Assembly: GCA_905221605.1 (NCBI GenBank)
Contig: CAJNDS010002662.1
Location: 40,001 to 104,000 of the forward strand
DNA length: 64,000 nt
From: Symbiodinium natans
Taxonomy: Eukaryota > Sar > Dinophyceae > Suessiales > Symbiodiniaceae
Direction: 5' to 3'
In this document: piece by piece, positions 49,905 to 60,170 of the stretch
Position numbering within the stretch: the first letter of the stretch is position 1
How the letters are laid out: each line of letters starts with the position of its first letter
Position numbers and translations under genes: made by a program
The notes under the pieces: model-generated
Seen by the model: only the letters and a program-made list of their open reading frames with translations
What the model was told of the DNA's origin: nothing
Databases searched by the model: none

Positions 49905-50182
49905 ACGGGACACCTGAGAGTGCAGGGACGCGTCTGTTCACTCGTTCATTCCACATGTTTCTTGAGTGCAAAGCGACCTGATGTCAGGGAGTGCCTTGGA
50001 GGAATGTGCCTCAAGGGAGAGAGGGAGATGTGCCCCTGTTTGATGAAAGCGAGCGAGTCAGGTAGGGAGATGTGCCCCTAACTTGCAGCAGCAGACGTCA
50101 TTTGCATGTCGTAGCCCTCAAATGTGTGTCACATGCGCAAACATCTAGGAGCGGTCGGTAGAGCCTCAGAGACTTGTGAGCC

Positions 50183-51584
50183 ATGGGTTCGTTGACCGAG
50201 AGTAGAGCGGCGTTTGTGTCCGCGCACTTGAGGTCGGCCTTCAGCAAGCAGATGTAGACGCTCTGACCGGCAGCGGCATCAACAGCTTAGCAAGGCTCCA
50301 GCGTTTGCAGCAGTTCCCCCAGGGAACCATCCCAGCACTGCCCAGGTCACAGCGATGTTCGAGGGTCACAATATCAACCCCGGGGTGGTTGCTGCTACTA
50401 AGAGACTAATCTTCGAAAGCCATACGTTGGTAGTAGCCGATCTCAAGCAAAAGGTCGAAAAAGGCGAAGATGTTGGTGCAGTGACCATGGCCCCCGCTGA
50501 GCGCGAGCACCGCGTGACTGCACAGAGAGCCCGGCTGACTGCATGCATTAGAAAGTGTGGTATGCTTGACTCCTTCCAGATTGACACCAAAGGAGAGGGC
50601 AGCTCGTGCCCTGCGATCAGCTTGGACCTGAGCACAGAGGCAGGGCAAGCACACTTCATGAATCTGATAGATGAACCCAGTTTGCTATATGTACACTGGG
50701 CCCCTCCCTGCGGGACCGCAAGTCGCGCCCGGCTTATACAGTATGAGGGAGCGCCAGAAATTTTGCGCACCGATCTGCGCCCGCACGGGGTGCCGGGCTT
50801 GAAGGGCATCTCCAAACTTCGCGTCAGTCAGGCGAACCGCTTGTACGCATTCACAGTGAAAGCATGCAGGGCCCTTTACAGCCGAGGTGTATTATTTTCC
50901 GTTGAGAATCCTTTGCGAAGTTTCACGTGGTTCACTAAACGGTGGCGCAGCTTCTTCAAAGATGTACCTGTGTTTCAAACTACCTTCCACCATTGCATGT
51001 ACGAGGGATCTAGACGCAAGGCCACTCTCCTCGTCCACGTGTTGCCTTCCTATCTTGTGCTCCGCCGACCGTGTGACAACAGCCATCCCCACGCTGGCTG
51101 GGGTCGGGTTGGGAACAAGTGGGCTACTGCAGAGGAAACCGCGTATCCGTGGGCGTTGGCCAAGGCGATGGCCGCCCAACTGCGTGAGCAGCTTCTTCTA
51201 CTTGGATGCAAGGATTGCAATAATAGTCTTGATCAGGTGGAAGAGAGCGTTGCAGGAGCTCGCGCCTTCGCTGGAGCGCAAGCCGGGAAACGCGTGTTAC
51301 CGCTGGTTCCCGAGTTCAAGCGCAAACAAGGAATCGTCGCCAAAAGCACCCTGTCTTCCGCTTGGAGTGTGCCCGCCTCTTCGCTTGCTTCCGCCAGCGA
51401 ATGCAGCTCCATCCCTGCAGGCAGCAAGGTTCTTCACATCCAGACGTCAAGGGGGCAGACCGATGTTCCAAACCCTAAGTGTCCTGACCTAGGCCCGGGT
51501 TGTTTTTTCCCGCCGGCTCCTTCCCCCCTAGGTAGTGGTCAGGACGTAGGTCTTGGTTTACTCCAGCCCAGGCCCGTCCTGTGA
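50183..51584 (+). pseudogene. Element D Gag N-terminus fused to methyltransferase-like domain
   Basis: ATG at 50,183 gives MGSLTESRAAFVSAHLRSAF. After a frameshift near 50,255, VDALTGSGINSLARL matches the C Gag. From 50,355 one frame runs through KRLIFESHTLVVADLKQKVEKG (Gag helical part). It then passes, with the rest of Gag and motif I of the methyltransferase deleted, to YVHWAPPCGTASRAR (Cys retained), LFSVENPLRSFTWF, HHCMYEGSRRKATLL, HPHAGWGRV and TAYPWALAKAMA. A Pro/Ser-rich tail leads to the stop. Loss of the SAM-binding motif I rules out activity. Confidence 0.75.
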
Positions 51585-52917
51585 ACGGATGGCCTATGAG
51601 CTTCTCAGTCAGCGGTGTGCACAACCGCTGAGTGCCACAGAAGTGCTGGCCGTGTTGCTGGAAACTCCAGACATGAAGGGACGTCGTGATTGGGGTGAAG
51701 TCAGTCAGCAGTGGTTCTCAGGAGCTTTCATTCACGGTGGATGTGCTGGCGTGCGGAACAGTGCTCGTGCCTTTCCATGGGTGACTGCCTTGGTCTGTCG
51801 CTATGTGAAGCAAAGTTCGCCCGACCACCGCTTCGGGGCTATCTACTTTAGTTTGAATCTGCTTGCCGAGCCGCGCAAGGACTCGAATAATTCCCGAGAG
51901 TCCCAGAACCTCGTGCTGGCACTATCCGAGTCTGAACACGGCGGCTTGTGGATCGAGGATCCTGCAGGAGATGTCGTCAGGAAAGTCAACGAAAAGAACG
52001 TGTCAGGGTGTGTTCACGCTTTCGAAGGAGGAGCTATCAAGTTCGATCCTCGCCTGTTACATGCTACCGAACGCTGGAGCGGGGACCGGGCTGTTTTGGT
52101 CGCTTACATGCCTAGAGACCTTGACAAGCTGAGCTCCGATGATCAGGCATGCCCTCGAGAGCTCGGTTTCCAGCTTGACAGACCGCTTTGGCCCAAGGTG
52201 GTAAACTTCAGTACTGAATTCGGGATCAGATGGACACCTGCCGAGTTTGTTGTACAAGCATCGAGGGTCAAGCATCCCAGCCACCTACGTCAGCTTTTGC
52301 CGTGTGAATTGGTGAGTGCAATCCAAGCAAACTTCAGCAAAGGTGAGTTCGTGCTGGGGCAGGAAAGAACCGCCGCAGTCCGTAGGTGGATGGCCGAAGC
52401 AAACAGTTTGGCTGCAAGTGAGGCCGAGCTCAAGGGGCAGTTTTCGGCTAATCGACGGGCCGTTCTATGTGGCAAGCGACTTTTGCTTTTCAAGCAGCTC
52501 CTGGCAGAGGCCGGTCACGATGACCAGGATCTTTTCGACAACATGTGCGTCGGCTTTGATCTGGTTGGCAAACTCCCGGAGTCTGGGGTCTTTAAGCGCA
52601 AATTTAGACCTGCTGCGATGCTTGTGGACAACTTGCGTAGCGGTGCGAAGCGTGCCCGGGATGCCCTGCTGTCTACTGTCGGCCCGAGTGATGATCCGGA
52701 GATTGACAAGGGCGTTCTGCTTGCCACCAGGAAAGAGCTAGAAGCAGGCTACGCCGAGGGTCCCGTGGACATCGCAGAGATCCCTGAGGACGCCGCTGTC
52801 ACGCGTCGGTTTGGGGTGCGCCAGGGCGAGACGGAGGATGGGCCAAAGACAACTACCGCGAATCCAATGTCAATGCAGCTGTGTCACAAACGGAACAGGT
52901 CCCGGTCCATAGTCTAG
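51553..52917 (+). pseudogene. Element D 2OG oxygenase-like domain and linker to RT
   Basis: Frame of 454 codons in a different frame from the preceding methyltransferase. Residues 60-190 align by motif with the oxygenase-like domains of B and C: FPWVTALVCRYVKQSSPDHRF, then EPRKDSNN where the first iron ligand His is Arg (R108-x-D110), then FDPRLLHATERWSGDRAVLVAY with distal H170 and R179. The linker (GKRLLLFKQLLAEAG, FDNMCVGFDLVGKL, RRFGVRQG) matches C. The frame is lost at about 52,848, just before the DNYRESNVN block that leads into RT. With one iron ligand changed, catalysis is unlikely in this copy. Confidence 0.75.
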
Positions 52918-54203
52918 ACATCGTGGCCGGAATGGTCTCGGAGTGGTTGGACCAACTGCTCAAAAGCCTCGAGAGGTGTGGCATGGCTGCGAAATGTTGG
53001 GACCTGAAGGCCGCTTATAAACAGCTGCCGTTGAGTGATGAGGCTTTCGCACGCGACTCCTTCTTCGTGATATTCAATCACGAAACACAGTGCCCCGAGG
53101 TCTACCGCCAGCGAGTCCTCCCTTTCGGCTCCAAAGCCTCGGTGACGGGGTTCATCCGCGCTGCTTTCGGGTTATGGCGCATAGGGCTTGTTTGTTTGGG
53201 TGTCATTTGGTCCTTCGATTTTGATGACTTTTTAAACATATGCCGCAGCACAGAAAAGAGACATCTGGACATCGTCTTGAACGTTTTCTTTCGGCTGCTT
53301 GGATGGAAAGTCTCGCATGACAAGTTGGTGCCATATGACACCTGCTGCAAGGTGCTTGCGAGCTACTTAGATCTGGGACAGGCTCTGAAGGGTTATGTGT
53401 TGCTCAAGAACACTGACCGCCGCAGGCATGAACTGGTGTTCGAGCTAGAGCGGGTGCTGCAAGCGAATTCCTTGACCAAGGCAGACGCGGAACGTCTGCG
53501 AGGGCGACTGCAGTTCGCCAGCGGCCGGCTGTGTGGGCGTCTGGCTCGTCAGGCTTTGCATGCTTTCTCTTCGAGTCGGCCGCGAGGCCCTGGGCTGGGG
53601 GACAAGTTGACTTGGGCCATAAAGCACCTGCTGGCATTGCTGAAGGAAGGGCATCCTCGAGAAGTGTCGCGGCGCTTGGCCAACATGCGGCTTGTGTTCG
53701 TGGATGCCAGCTTTGAACCGGGTGGTTACTGCGGTATCGGTGGGTTGGTTTATAGTGATACGGGGTGCCTGCTGCACTGGTTCGGGTGCAAAGTGCCGGA
53801 CTCGCTGGTCACCTTATTGTGCCAGTGCTTTGGGCGTGAACGTGAAACCGTCATCTATGAGCTGGAAGCTCTAGCGGTAGTGTTGGCCCTTGATCTTCTC
53901 AAAGATGAGCTCAAGCATTCCAATGCTGTAGTCTTCACTGACAACTCAGGAGTGCATGGCAGCTTCGTGAAGTGCTGGTCCGACAACCCTGTTGGGAATG
54001 CACTTGCATACTTCGCTGCGCTGCGTGAGTTTGAGCTTCATGCCTTCTTTTACTATGATCGTGTGCCGTCAGCTAGCAACCCAGCTGATGAACCGTCTCG
54101 CGGGGAATGTGCCCTGCCCGTACACAAGCGCATCAACGTGGATGCAAGGTGTATCACAGGATTGCTTGAGAGCGTGCTCTCACGTAGTGAGCAGCTCTCG
54201 TGA
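52848..54203 (+). pseudogene. Element D reverse transcriptase and RNase H
   Basis: Continuous from DNYRESNVN (52,848) to the stop. Numbered from the codon at 52,881, RT has CWDLKAAYKQ (motif A, D41), LPFGSKASVTGF (motif B) and FDFDDFLN (motif C, D115/D116). RNase H has VFVDASFE (D275), IYELEALAVV (E327/E329), VFTDNSGVHG (D354) and NPADEPSR (D403). All acidic residues are kept although upstream parts are broken, so this frame itself may have been lost only recently or by chance retained. It has no ATG of its own in the correct place. Confidence 0.82.
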
Positions 54204-54840
54204 CGTGCCCACATGTTTGACGTGGGGCTGGCCAACGTGGGCTACTCGCAATCCCCAATGTATTGAAAAAAGAGTGAGTGCGCTTGTGAATGAATCTGCA
54301 TATACATCTTTATGTATAATAGATGGAGAATGTACTTCGTCTATTCGAAATGCCCGGTGTTTTACAAAAGGAAACAAGAAAACGCTCCGCGCGCGGATAA
54401 GTTTCTATTTCCTTGTAAAACAAATTTATTTCATGTGAAATGCATTAGGGCATGTTCTTTTTCCATGCTTTGATTTTTAATTGTTTGGAGAAAGCAACCC
54501 TTCCAAGTAAGCAACGTGCACCATTTGTTGCGGGTCCTTTTCGGGCCCACATGTTGCTTGCTTGCATTTTCCTTGCAACAGTGATGACATCTATGTGCAT
54601 GTATTCGGTGATCTCAAGTGGGAGGTGTGGGTGGGACCCCCGAGTTTTTGTGTAGAGATTTTTGTCCCGCCCTGCCCGCCCTGGATGAATGTGCTCCGCC
54701 AGAGTGCTCCACGCGGAACGTTTCGCGATTAAGTCATATACACCGAAACAGTTGTACATACTTCTCTGTGTATATATGCCCCCCCCCCTCCAAAACCTAC
54801 CCTTTTCTAATTTTTCTACACTTGCGTGACATCAAAACGG
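54204..54840. other. 3' flank of element D, no gene
   Basis: Base composition falls to AT-rich. No terminal repeat of D and no ORF with recognisable character. A C8 run lies at about 54,781. Confidence 0.5.
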
Positions 54841-55520
54841 TTTAAAAATGAGACCGACGCCGACTCCCTAAATTCTTTAACCTTATTCACACGAATTTCT
54901 TTTGCATAAACCCCCTATTTCTGACGAAAATAAAGCCTGTTCCCAAAATCCTGCTCGCTAAGTCCGAAAGCACGGGATCTTTACATCGTATTCCCTAAAT
55001 CATATTCCCCCAGTCCCTAAATCTAGGGCGGGCGGGGGGGGGGGTCACTAGATGGCTCACTAAATCTTCTCGCTAAATCCTAAAGAGCGGGATCCCTAAA
55101 TCATATTCCCCTGATTTTACTCCCTAAGTCTTTTCCCAAAACCCTAAAGAGGGAAGTTTTGAAATTCTGAAGAGGAGAGCCCCTGAATTCGAAAAGATAA
55201 TTACTACCTCCACATTTAAAGAAATATTTTTCGTCGAAAATCCGGCTGCGAGACTGCTTTCCATTACGGGGGTTTCCGCATGGGGAAATACCGCCACATT
55301 GAAAGAATATTCTCCGGGGGTGGTCAATACAAAAGCCAACCTTGCTCAAGAAATCGTCTCGCTAACGCTAAAGCTTTAGCGATAAGATTTGCGCTCCCTT
55401 AGAAAATAGGATTTGGGGACTAAGCTTTGGGATGTTCCCCACTTCAGCGCCTATTCCCTAAATCCTGCTCTCTAAATCCTAGAGAGCGAGATCCCCTATA
55501 ACGATGAAATATGTCCGATT
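54840..55520. repeat. Degenerate CCCTAAATC-rich repeat block, first part
   Basis: Words such as CCCTAAATC, TCGCTAAATCC and CCCTAAAGAG recur every 15-40 bp, interleaved with unrelated bases. A stem-forming word CGCTAAATCCTAAAGAGCG appears at about 55,066-55,090 and in variants near 55,460. The same word family returns at 57,360-57,930. It resembles strongly diverged telomere-type (TTTAGGG) DNA but has no perfect heptamer array. Confidence 0.6.
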
Positions 55521-55864
55521 CAAATTGAATCGGCAGATTCAGTTTTGAACCGACCCTCAAACTGAAGATTGAAGTCGTCGTAGTGTCGTAGTGTTGCAAT
55601 ACTCACATTCATATTCATACTGTGTATTGGCTTTATATGTGTGAGTTGGTACGTAATCTGTGTACTCAATCTCCAACACAACAAATTTGCTGATAAGGAC
55701 TTAATTTGCTTCTAAATAAAATGGGAGAGGGTGCCAGGGGTCGGTCTTCCAAAATAAGCAGGACCAAAAAACACTCCCCACCACCTCCCTACTCCCCTCC
55801 ACTTCACTCCGCTGCGCGTTCTGGGTTTGTGTTGGGGTGTTGTCAGGGCTTATTCTCCAAAATC
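55521..55864. other. AT-rich spacer without gene
   Basis: No supported ORF. It separates the two TTTAGGG-like blocks. Confidence 0.5.
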
Positions 55865-56540
55865 CTATCGGTCCAGGTCCAGGTTTAGGGTTTTAACGAG
55901 AAGCCCCGAAACCCCAAGCCTAGAGGGTTAAGCAATTAAACCTCAACCCTTGACCTTTAAACACCCTAAAGGGTCAAAGTGTAAAGGTTTAGGGTTTGTA
56001 AACCTTGACCTACAATTCAACGGAAACGCGAAACCTTTAACCCTTGCAGGGTTAAGGTTTAAAGGTATGGGGTTGAAGATAGGCACTCTAAACCCCTATC
56101 GATCCAGGGTTTAGGGTTTTAAAGAAAAGCCCCGAAACCGTATAGGATGAAACACATAAGCCAAATTCTTTAACCTTTAAACCCTGTAGGGTTAAGATTT
56201 AAAGGTTTAGGATGTAAGATAGGCATTTAGACCTTGACCTGCAAATACACCGAAATCCGAAACCTTTAAACGTTACGGGGTCAATTCAAGGTCTTGGGTT
56301 TAAAGCTATATGTATTTAAACCTTGACGTGCAATTAAACCGAAGCCTGCAACCTGTAAAATTTATAGGGTTAAGGTTTAAAGGTTTTGGGTTTAAGATAT
56401 ATGAATGTAAACTTAAGCCTGCAATTAAACTGCAACACGTAACCTTTAAACCTATAGGGTTAAGATATAAAGGCTCAGGGTTTAGTGTTTTGCAAAGAAG
56501 TCCCGAAACCCTATAGGGTTGCAATTAACCTGAACGCGTA
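55865..56540. repeat. Degenerate ~95-bp tandem repeat with TTTAGGGTT words
   Basis: The word CCTGCAATTAAAC(C/T)G recurs at about 56,231, 56,326, 56,417 and 56,517 (spacing about 91-100 bp), followed each time by AACCTTTAAAC..ATAGGGTTAAG.TTTAAAGG. A longer-range word GGTTTAGGGTTTT...AAGCCCCGAAACC recurs at about 55,883, 56,109 and, changed, 56,477. Confidence 0.65.
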
Positions 56541-56689
56541 CGCAACCTTCGACTTGAAGTCTTGGCTCGCCATGCCTTCAGGTCATGGCTGGAAACTGCG
56601 CGTTTATAGTCCAAGCCATCTACGAGAGGCACGCAGCCACATATAGAGCCATACACGAGCCACAAGATTAAGTATAACACTGAACGAAA

Positions 56690-57030
56690 GAAGATTGCAG
56701 ATTCCTAGGAACTCTTTCTGGGAATCTTTGATCTGAACAGGCTGGCCCGTTTCAAATTGAAACGGCCCGTTCAATTTGAAACGGGCCGTTTCAGTTTGAA
56801 ACAGGCCCATTGAAGATTCAAATCGAAGATTCCCAGAAAGAGTTCCTGGGAATCTTCAATCTTTCAATATTCGGTTTGGGGCCCGTTTCAAATTGAAACG
56901 GGCCGTTTCAATTTGAAACGGGCCCCTACTGAAGATTCAAATCGAAGATTCCCAGAAAGAGTTCCTAGGAATCTTCAATCTTCGGTTTGGGGCCCGTTTC
57001 AAATTGAAAAGAACCGTTTCAATTTGAATC
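56690..57030. repeat. Palindromic fold-back cluster
   Basis: Two kinds of inverted repeat alternate. First, GAAGATTCCCAG / CTGGGAATCTTC, 12-bp perfect arms with a 9-nt loop at 56,825-56,857, with further copies near 56,705 and 56,945. Second, CCCGTTTCAA / TTGAAACGGG, 10-bp arms around one base, repeated several times near 56,750-56,790, 56,882-56,920 and, with changes, 56,993-57,030. The arrangement would give multiple small cruciforms. Confidence 0.8.
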
Positions 57031-57960
57031 GGCTGTATGTGCGAAACGTACCACGTGCCACTATCACTCTTATAGTGGTAAAAAAGTAATAAAATGATAG
57101 GTTTTTTTGGGGGGGGGTACCATAGATGTCTACATTTTTCCATAGAAAAATACAACCCCCCCAAAAACCTACCGTTTTCTAGTTTTCAATACCTCCATAC
57201 CCTGTTAATCCAGGACCACTGAGGCTCCAGCCTGGGGTGCAAAAAGACAGCACTGCATGCATGCCCTAAAACCCTTAACCATAAAGCCTAAACTCCACAT
57301 CCTAAACCCCAAACCGCAGCACCTACAGCCTTGACTGTCCAGAGGTCGAATTCGATGCTCAGCACTTAGACCGGTTCCCTTCATTTTAATCCCTAAATCC
57401 TGTTCCCCAAGCCCTGACCTAAGTCCTATTCCCGAAGCCCTAAAAAGGGGCTCCTTCAATCCTAAAGAGGAGACAGAGTCCCTGCATCCTAAAGAAAAAT
57501 GAACCCCATTTATTCCCCAAAACTCGAAATCCTAAAAAGGGCCAGGACGCCGAAGTCTTATTCCATGAGTTTGACTGCGGGGGTCTAAATCCTAAAGAGG
57601 AAAGCCCAGAGCCTTAAAAATGAACCCATTCCCCAAGTCTTATCGCTGGAAGCAGGATCCTTAAATCTTTCCCTTTATTTCACTCCCTACCTGCCCCAGA
57701 GAAGCGGGGAGGTCCCTAAGTCCTAGAAAGGGGATCCTTAAATCCCAACAAAGACCCCCCTAAATCATCAAGAGCGAACCTTGTTCACTAAATCTTTTCG
57801 CTAAATCCTAAAGAGCGCGATTCCTAAATTTTATCCCTCCTTAAGTCCTATTCCCTCAGCCCTAAAGAGAGGTCCTAGATCTTAAAGCGGAGAGCCCCTA
57901 AACCTTAAAACTAAAATAAAAGTACCAAAATCCTTCTTCGCTAAAACCTACATCTTTGTC
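57031..57960. other. AT-rich region with CCTAAAGAG-type words
   Basis: No gene. From about 57,360 the words CCTAAATCC, CCTAAAGAGG and TCGCTAAATCCTAAAGAGCG recur as in 54,840-55,520, suggesting both blocks descend from one repeat family. Confidence 0.5.
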
Positions 57961-58755
57961 CCTGATTCACAAAAACCCTAGTCTGCCTCAGAAAACCATC
58001 TTTTTACGAGGGAAAGTTGGTTTTTCTATGAAAAACCATCTTTTACGAGGCAACCAAAAACAAAAAGAACATTTTTTTTTAGAGAATGGGTGGAGGTTTC
58101 AAAAAAGATGTTTTTTTTTTGGTTTTGCCTCGTAAAAAAATGGTTTTGCACAGAAAACCAACTTTTCCCTCGTAAAAAGTCTTAGGGAAACCATCTTTTT
58201 ACAAGGGAAAAGTTGGTTTTCTATGAAAAACCATCTTTGGCGAGGCAACACCAAAAAAACAATCTTTTGAAATCCCTTTCCCATTCTCAAAAAAAATGTT
58301 TTTTTTTGTTGTTTTTTGGTTTTGCCTCGTAAAAGATGGTTTGTCATAGAAAAAACCAACTCTTCCCTCGTAAAAAGATGTTTTTTTTAAGGCAGACCAG
58401 GCCAAAACCACCTTTACGAGGGAAAAGTTGGTTTCCTGTGCAAAATCATCTTTTTACGAGGCAAGACCAAAAAAACAATCTTTTTTAAAATCCCCTCCCC
58501 ATTCTCAAAAAGATGGTTTTGGTTTTTGGCTTTGCCTCGTAAAAGATGGTTTTTCATAGAAAAACCAACTTTCTCCCCAAAAGATGGTTTTGGCTTGCTG
58601 CTCTTAAGGAAAACCATCTTTTGCGAGGGAAAAGTTTGTTTTTCTCTGCAAAACCATCTTTTTACGAGGCAAAACCAAAAAAGCCATCTTTTTTAAACTC
58701 CTCTCCCATTCTCTAAAAAAGATGTTTTTTTGGTTTTTGGTTTTGCCTGGTACCT
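57961..58755. repeat. Four-copy tandem array of a ~210-bp fold-back unit
   Basis: AACCATCTTTTTACGAGG starts near 57,986, 58,190, 58,410 and 58,609 (period about 200-220 bp). Inside each unit its reverse complement appears (GCCTCGTAAAAGATGGTTT at about 58,126, 58,325, 58,530), together with GAAAAGTTGGTTTTCTATG and its complement. Each unit can therefore fold into a long hairpin. Short minus-strand frames here (KPTFP, NIFFENGKG) are repeat translation. Confidence 0.75.
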
Positions 58756-58789
58756 CTCTCGGGCCAGAACCGTTCAGATCTACATGTAG

Positions 58790-60170
58790 CTGTCCAGTGG
58801 ACGGTTTTCTTTCGAAGCAGGTTCTTTTCATGTAACGTATATTCTTATGAACTTTCATGGGGTTCTTATTCAACGTCATAGGATTCCTAATACTTTTCAA
58901 TAGGGTTCTTATGCATTTCAACAAGGTTCTTAATCATTTTAAAGTGGTTCTTTTAATTCCAATAAGGTTCCTCTGAAATTAAAAAGGGCCCATACTTCTT
59001 TTTTAAGATTCATATTGGTGCCTATGTATTTTAAAGAGTCTCCAAGTGATTTTAATGGTACTCTGAGAAATGTGAATAGCATTCCTAGTCCTATTAATTT
59101 TAGTAGGAACCACATTAAGTTTAACAGGAAACCTAGAACTTTTGAAAAGGAACCACATTGAATTTTGCAGGATTCCTATTGCTTCCTATTTATTTTAGTA
59201 GGATGCCTCTTCATTTTTCCTAATAAAGTCCGATTAACGTCAAAGGGTTCCTAACCATCTTAATAGGACTCTTCTACCATTTCATAATATTCTTATGAAT
59301 TTTCATAGAGTTCTTATTCAATGTAGCAGGATTCATAATACTTTTTGAAAATAGGGTTCTTATGAATTTCAACAAGGTTCTCAATCATTTTAAAGTGAGT
59401 TTCAATAATAGGGGTCCCTCTGAAAATGAAAAGGACTCATACTTCTTTTTTTAAGATTCTTATTGGTTCCTATGAGTTTTTAGTAGGATTTCTTTTCATT
59501 TCATAAGGATTCCTATTAATTTGCAATAGGGTTCTTATGCTTCGTAAAAGATGGTTTTGGAGCCAAAATCACATGAATTCTAACAGGAAGCCGAGAAAAT
59601 CCGAACCACATTTGTTTTTAGAGGATTCCCATTGGTTCCGACCAATGTTAGGAGGATTTCTCTTCATTCTCAAAGGATTCCTATTAATTTGCAATTGGGT
59701 TCTTGTGATTTTTAGTGGTGTTGCTTATAAATTCCTATTGGTGGTAGGACCCTCTTCATGTAAAAGATTCCTCTTAATTTGTAAAAGGGTTCTTATGAAT
59801 TTTAGTGGGGTTCCTCATAATTTGAATAGGATTCTAATTCATCATAACAAGATTAAGAGAAATATTAATAGGATAGAATTCCCACATTCCCGTGAATTCA
59901 AAAAGGGTCCCTTTTCATTTTCACAGGCTTCCTACTATTCTTCATGGGGGGCCCTATTATTCTTTCTACATTTTTACAACATTTTCATGACGTTTGATAG
60001 AGAGTTCCTATGACTCAAATATGATTCCAAGTCATTTTTCCTATGGATTCCATAAGATTCCTATTCATTTCAATAAGTGTCTTATTAATTCTAATAGAAT
60101 TCGGATTAATTTTCATAGGGTTTGCATTCAATTAATACCGTTCTTATTAAATTCATACCTATGACTAAAT
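58790..60170. repeat. Highly degenerate AT-rich satellite (TAGGGTTCTTATGAATTT words)
   Basis: Words like ATAGGATTCCTATTAATTT and GGTTCTTATGAATTTCA recur roughly every 25-45 bp for 1.4 kb with much divergence. No gene. A stray TTCGTAAAAGATGGTTTTGG piece at 59,538 matches the preceding fold-back array. Confidence 0.6.

Larger units (their letters stand above)
48347..54203 (+). mobile_element. Element D: decayed plus-strand relative of C
   Basis: Same order as C (YR, Gag, methyltransferase-like, oxygenase-like, RT, RNase H), on the opposite strand. The 5' end is missing at the C boundary and no terminal repeats are recognisable after 54,203. A deletion fuses Gag to the methyltransferase, removing the Cys/His tail and the Gag stop. 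Multiple frameshifts indicate an old copy. Confidence 0.8.

Noticed and set aside
54840-57930. Telomere array
   Set aside because: CCCTAAA words are frequent but never form consecutive perfect heptamers. Called a degenerate satellite instead.
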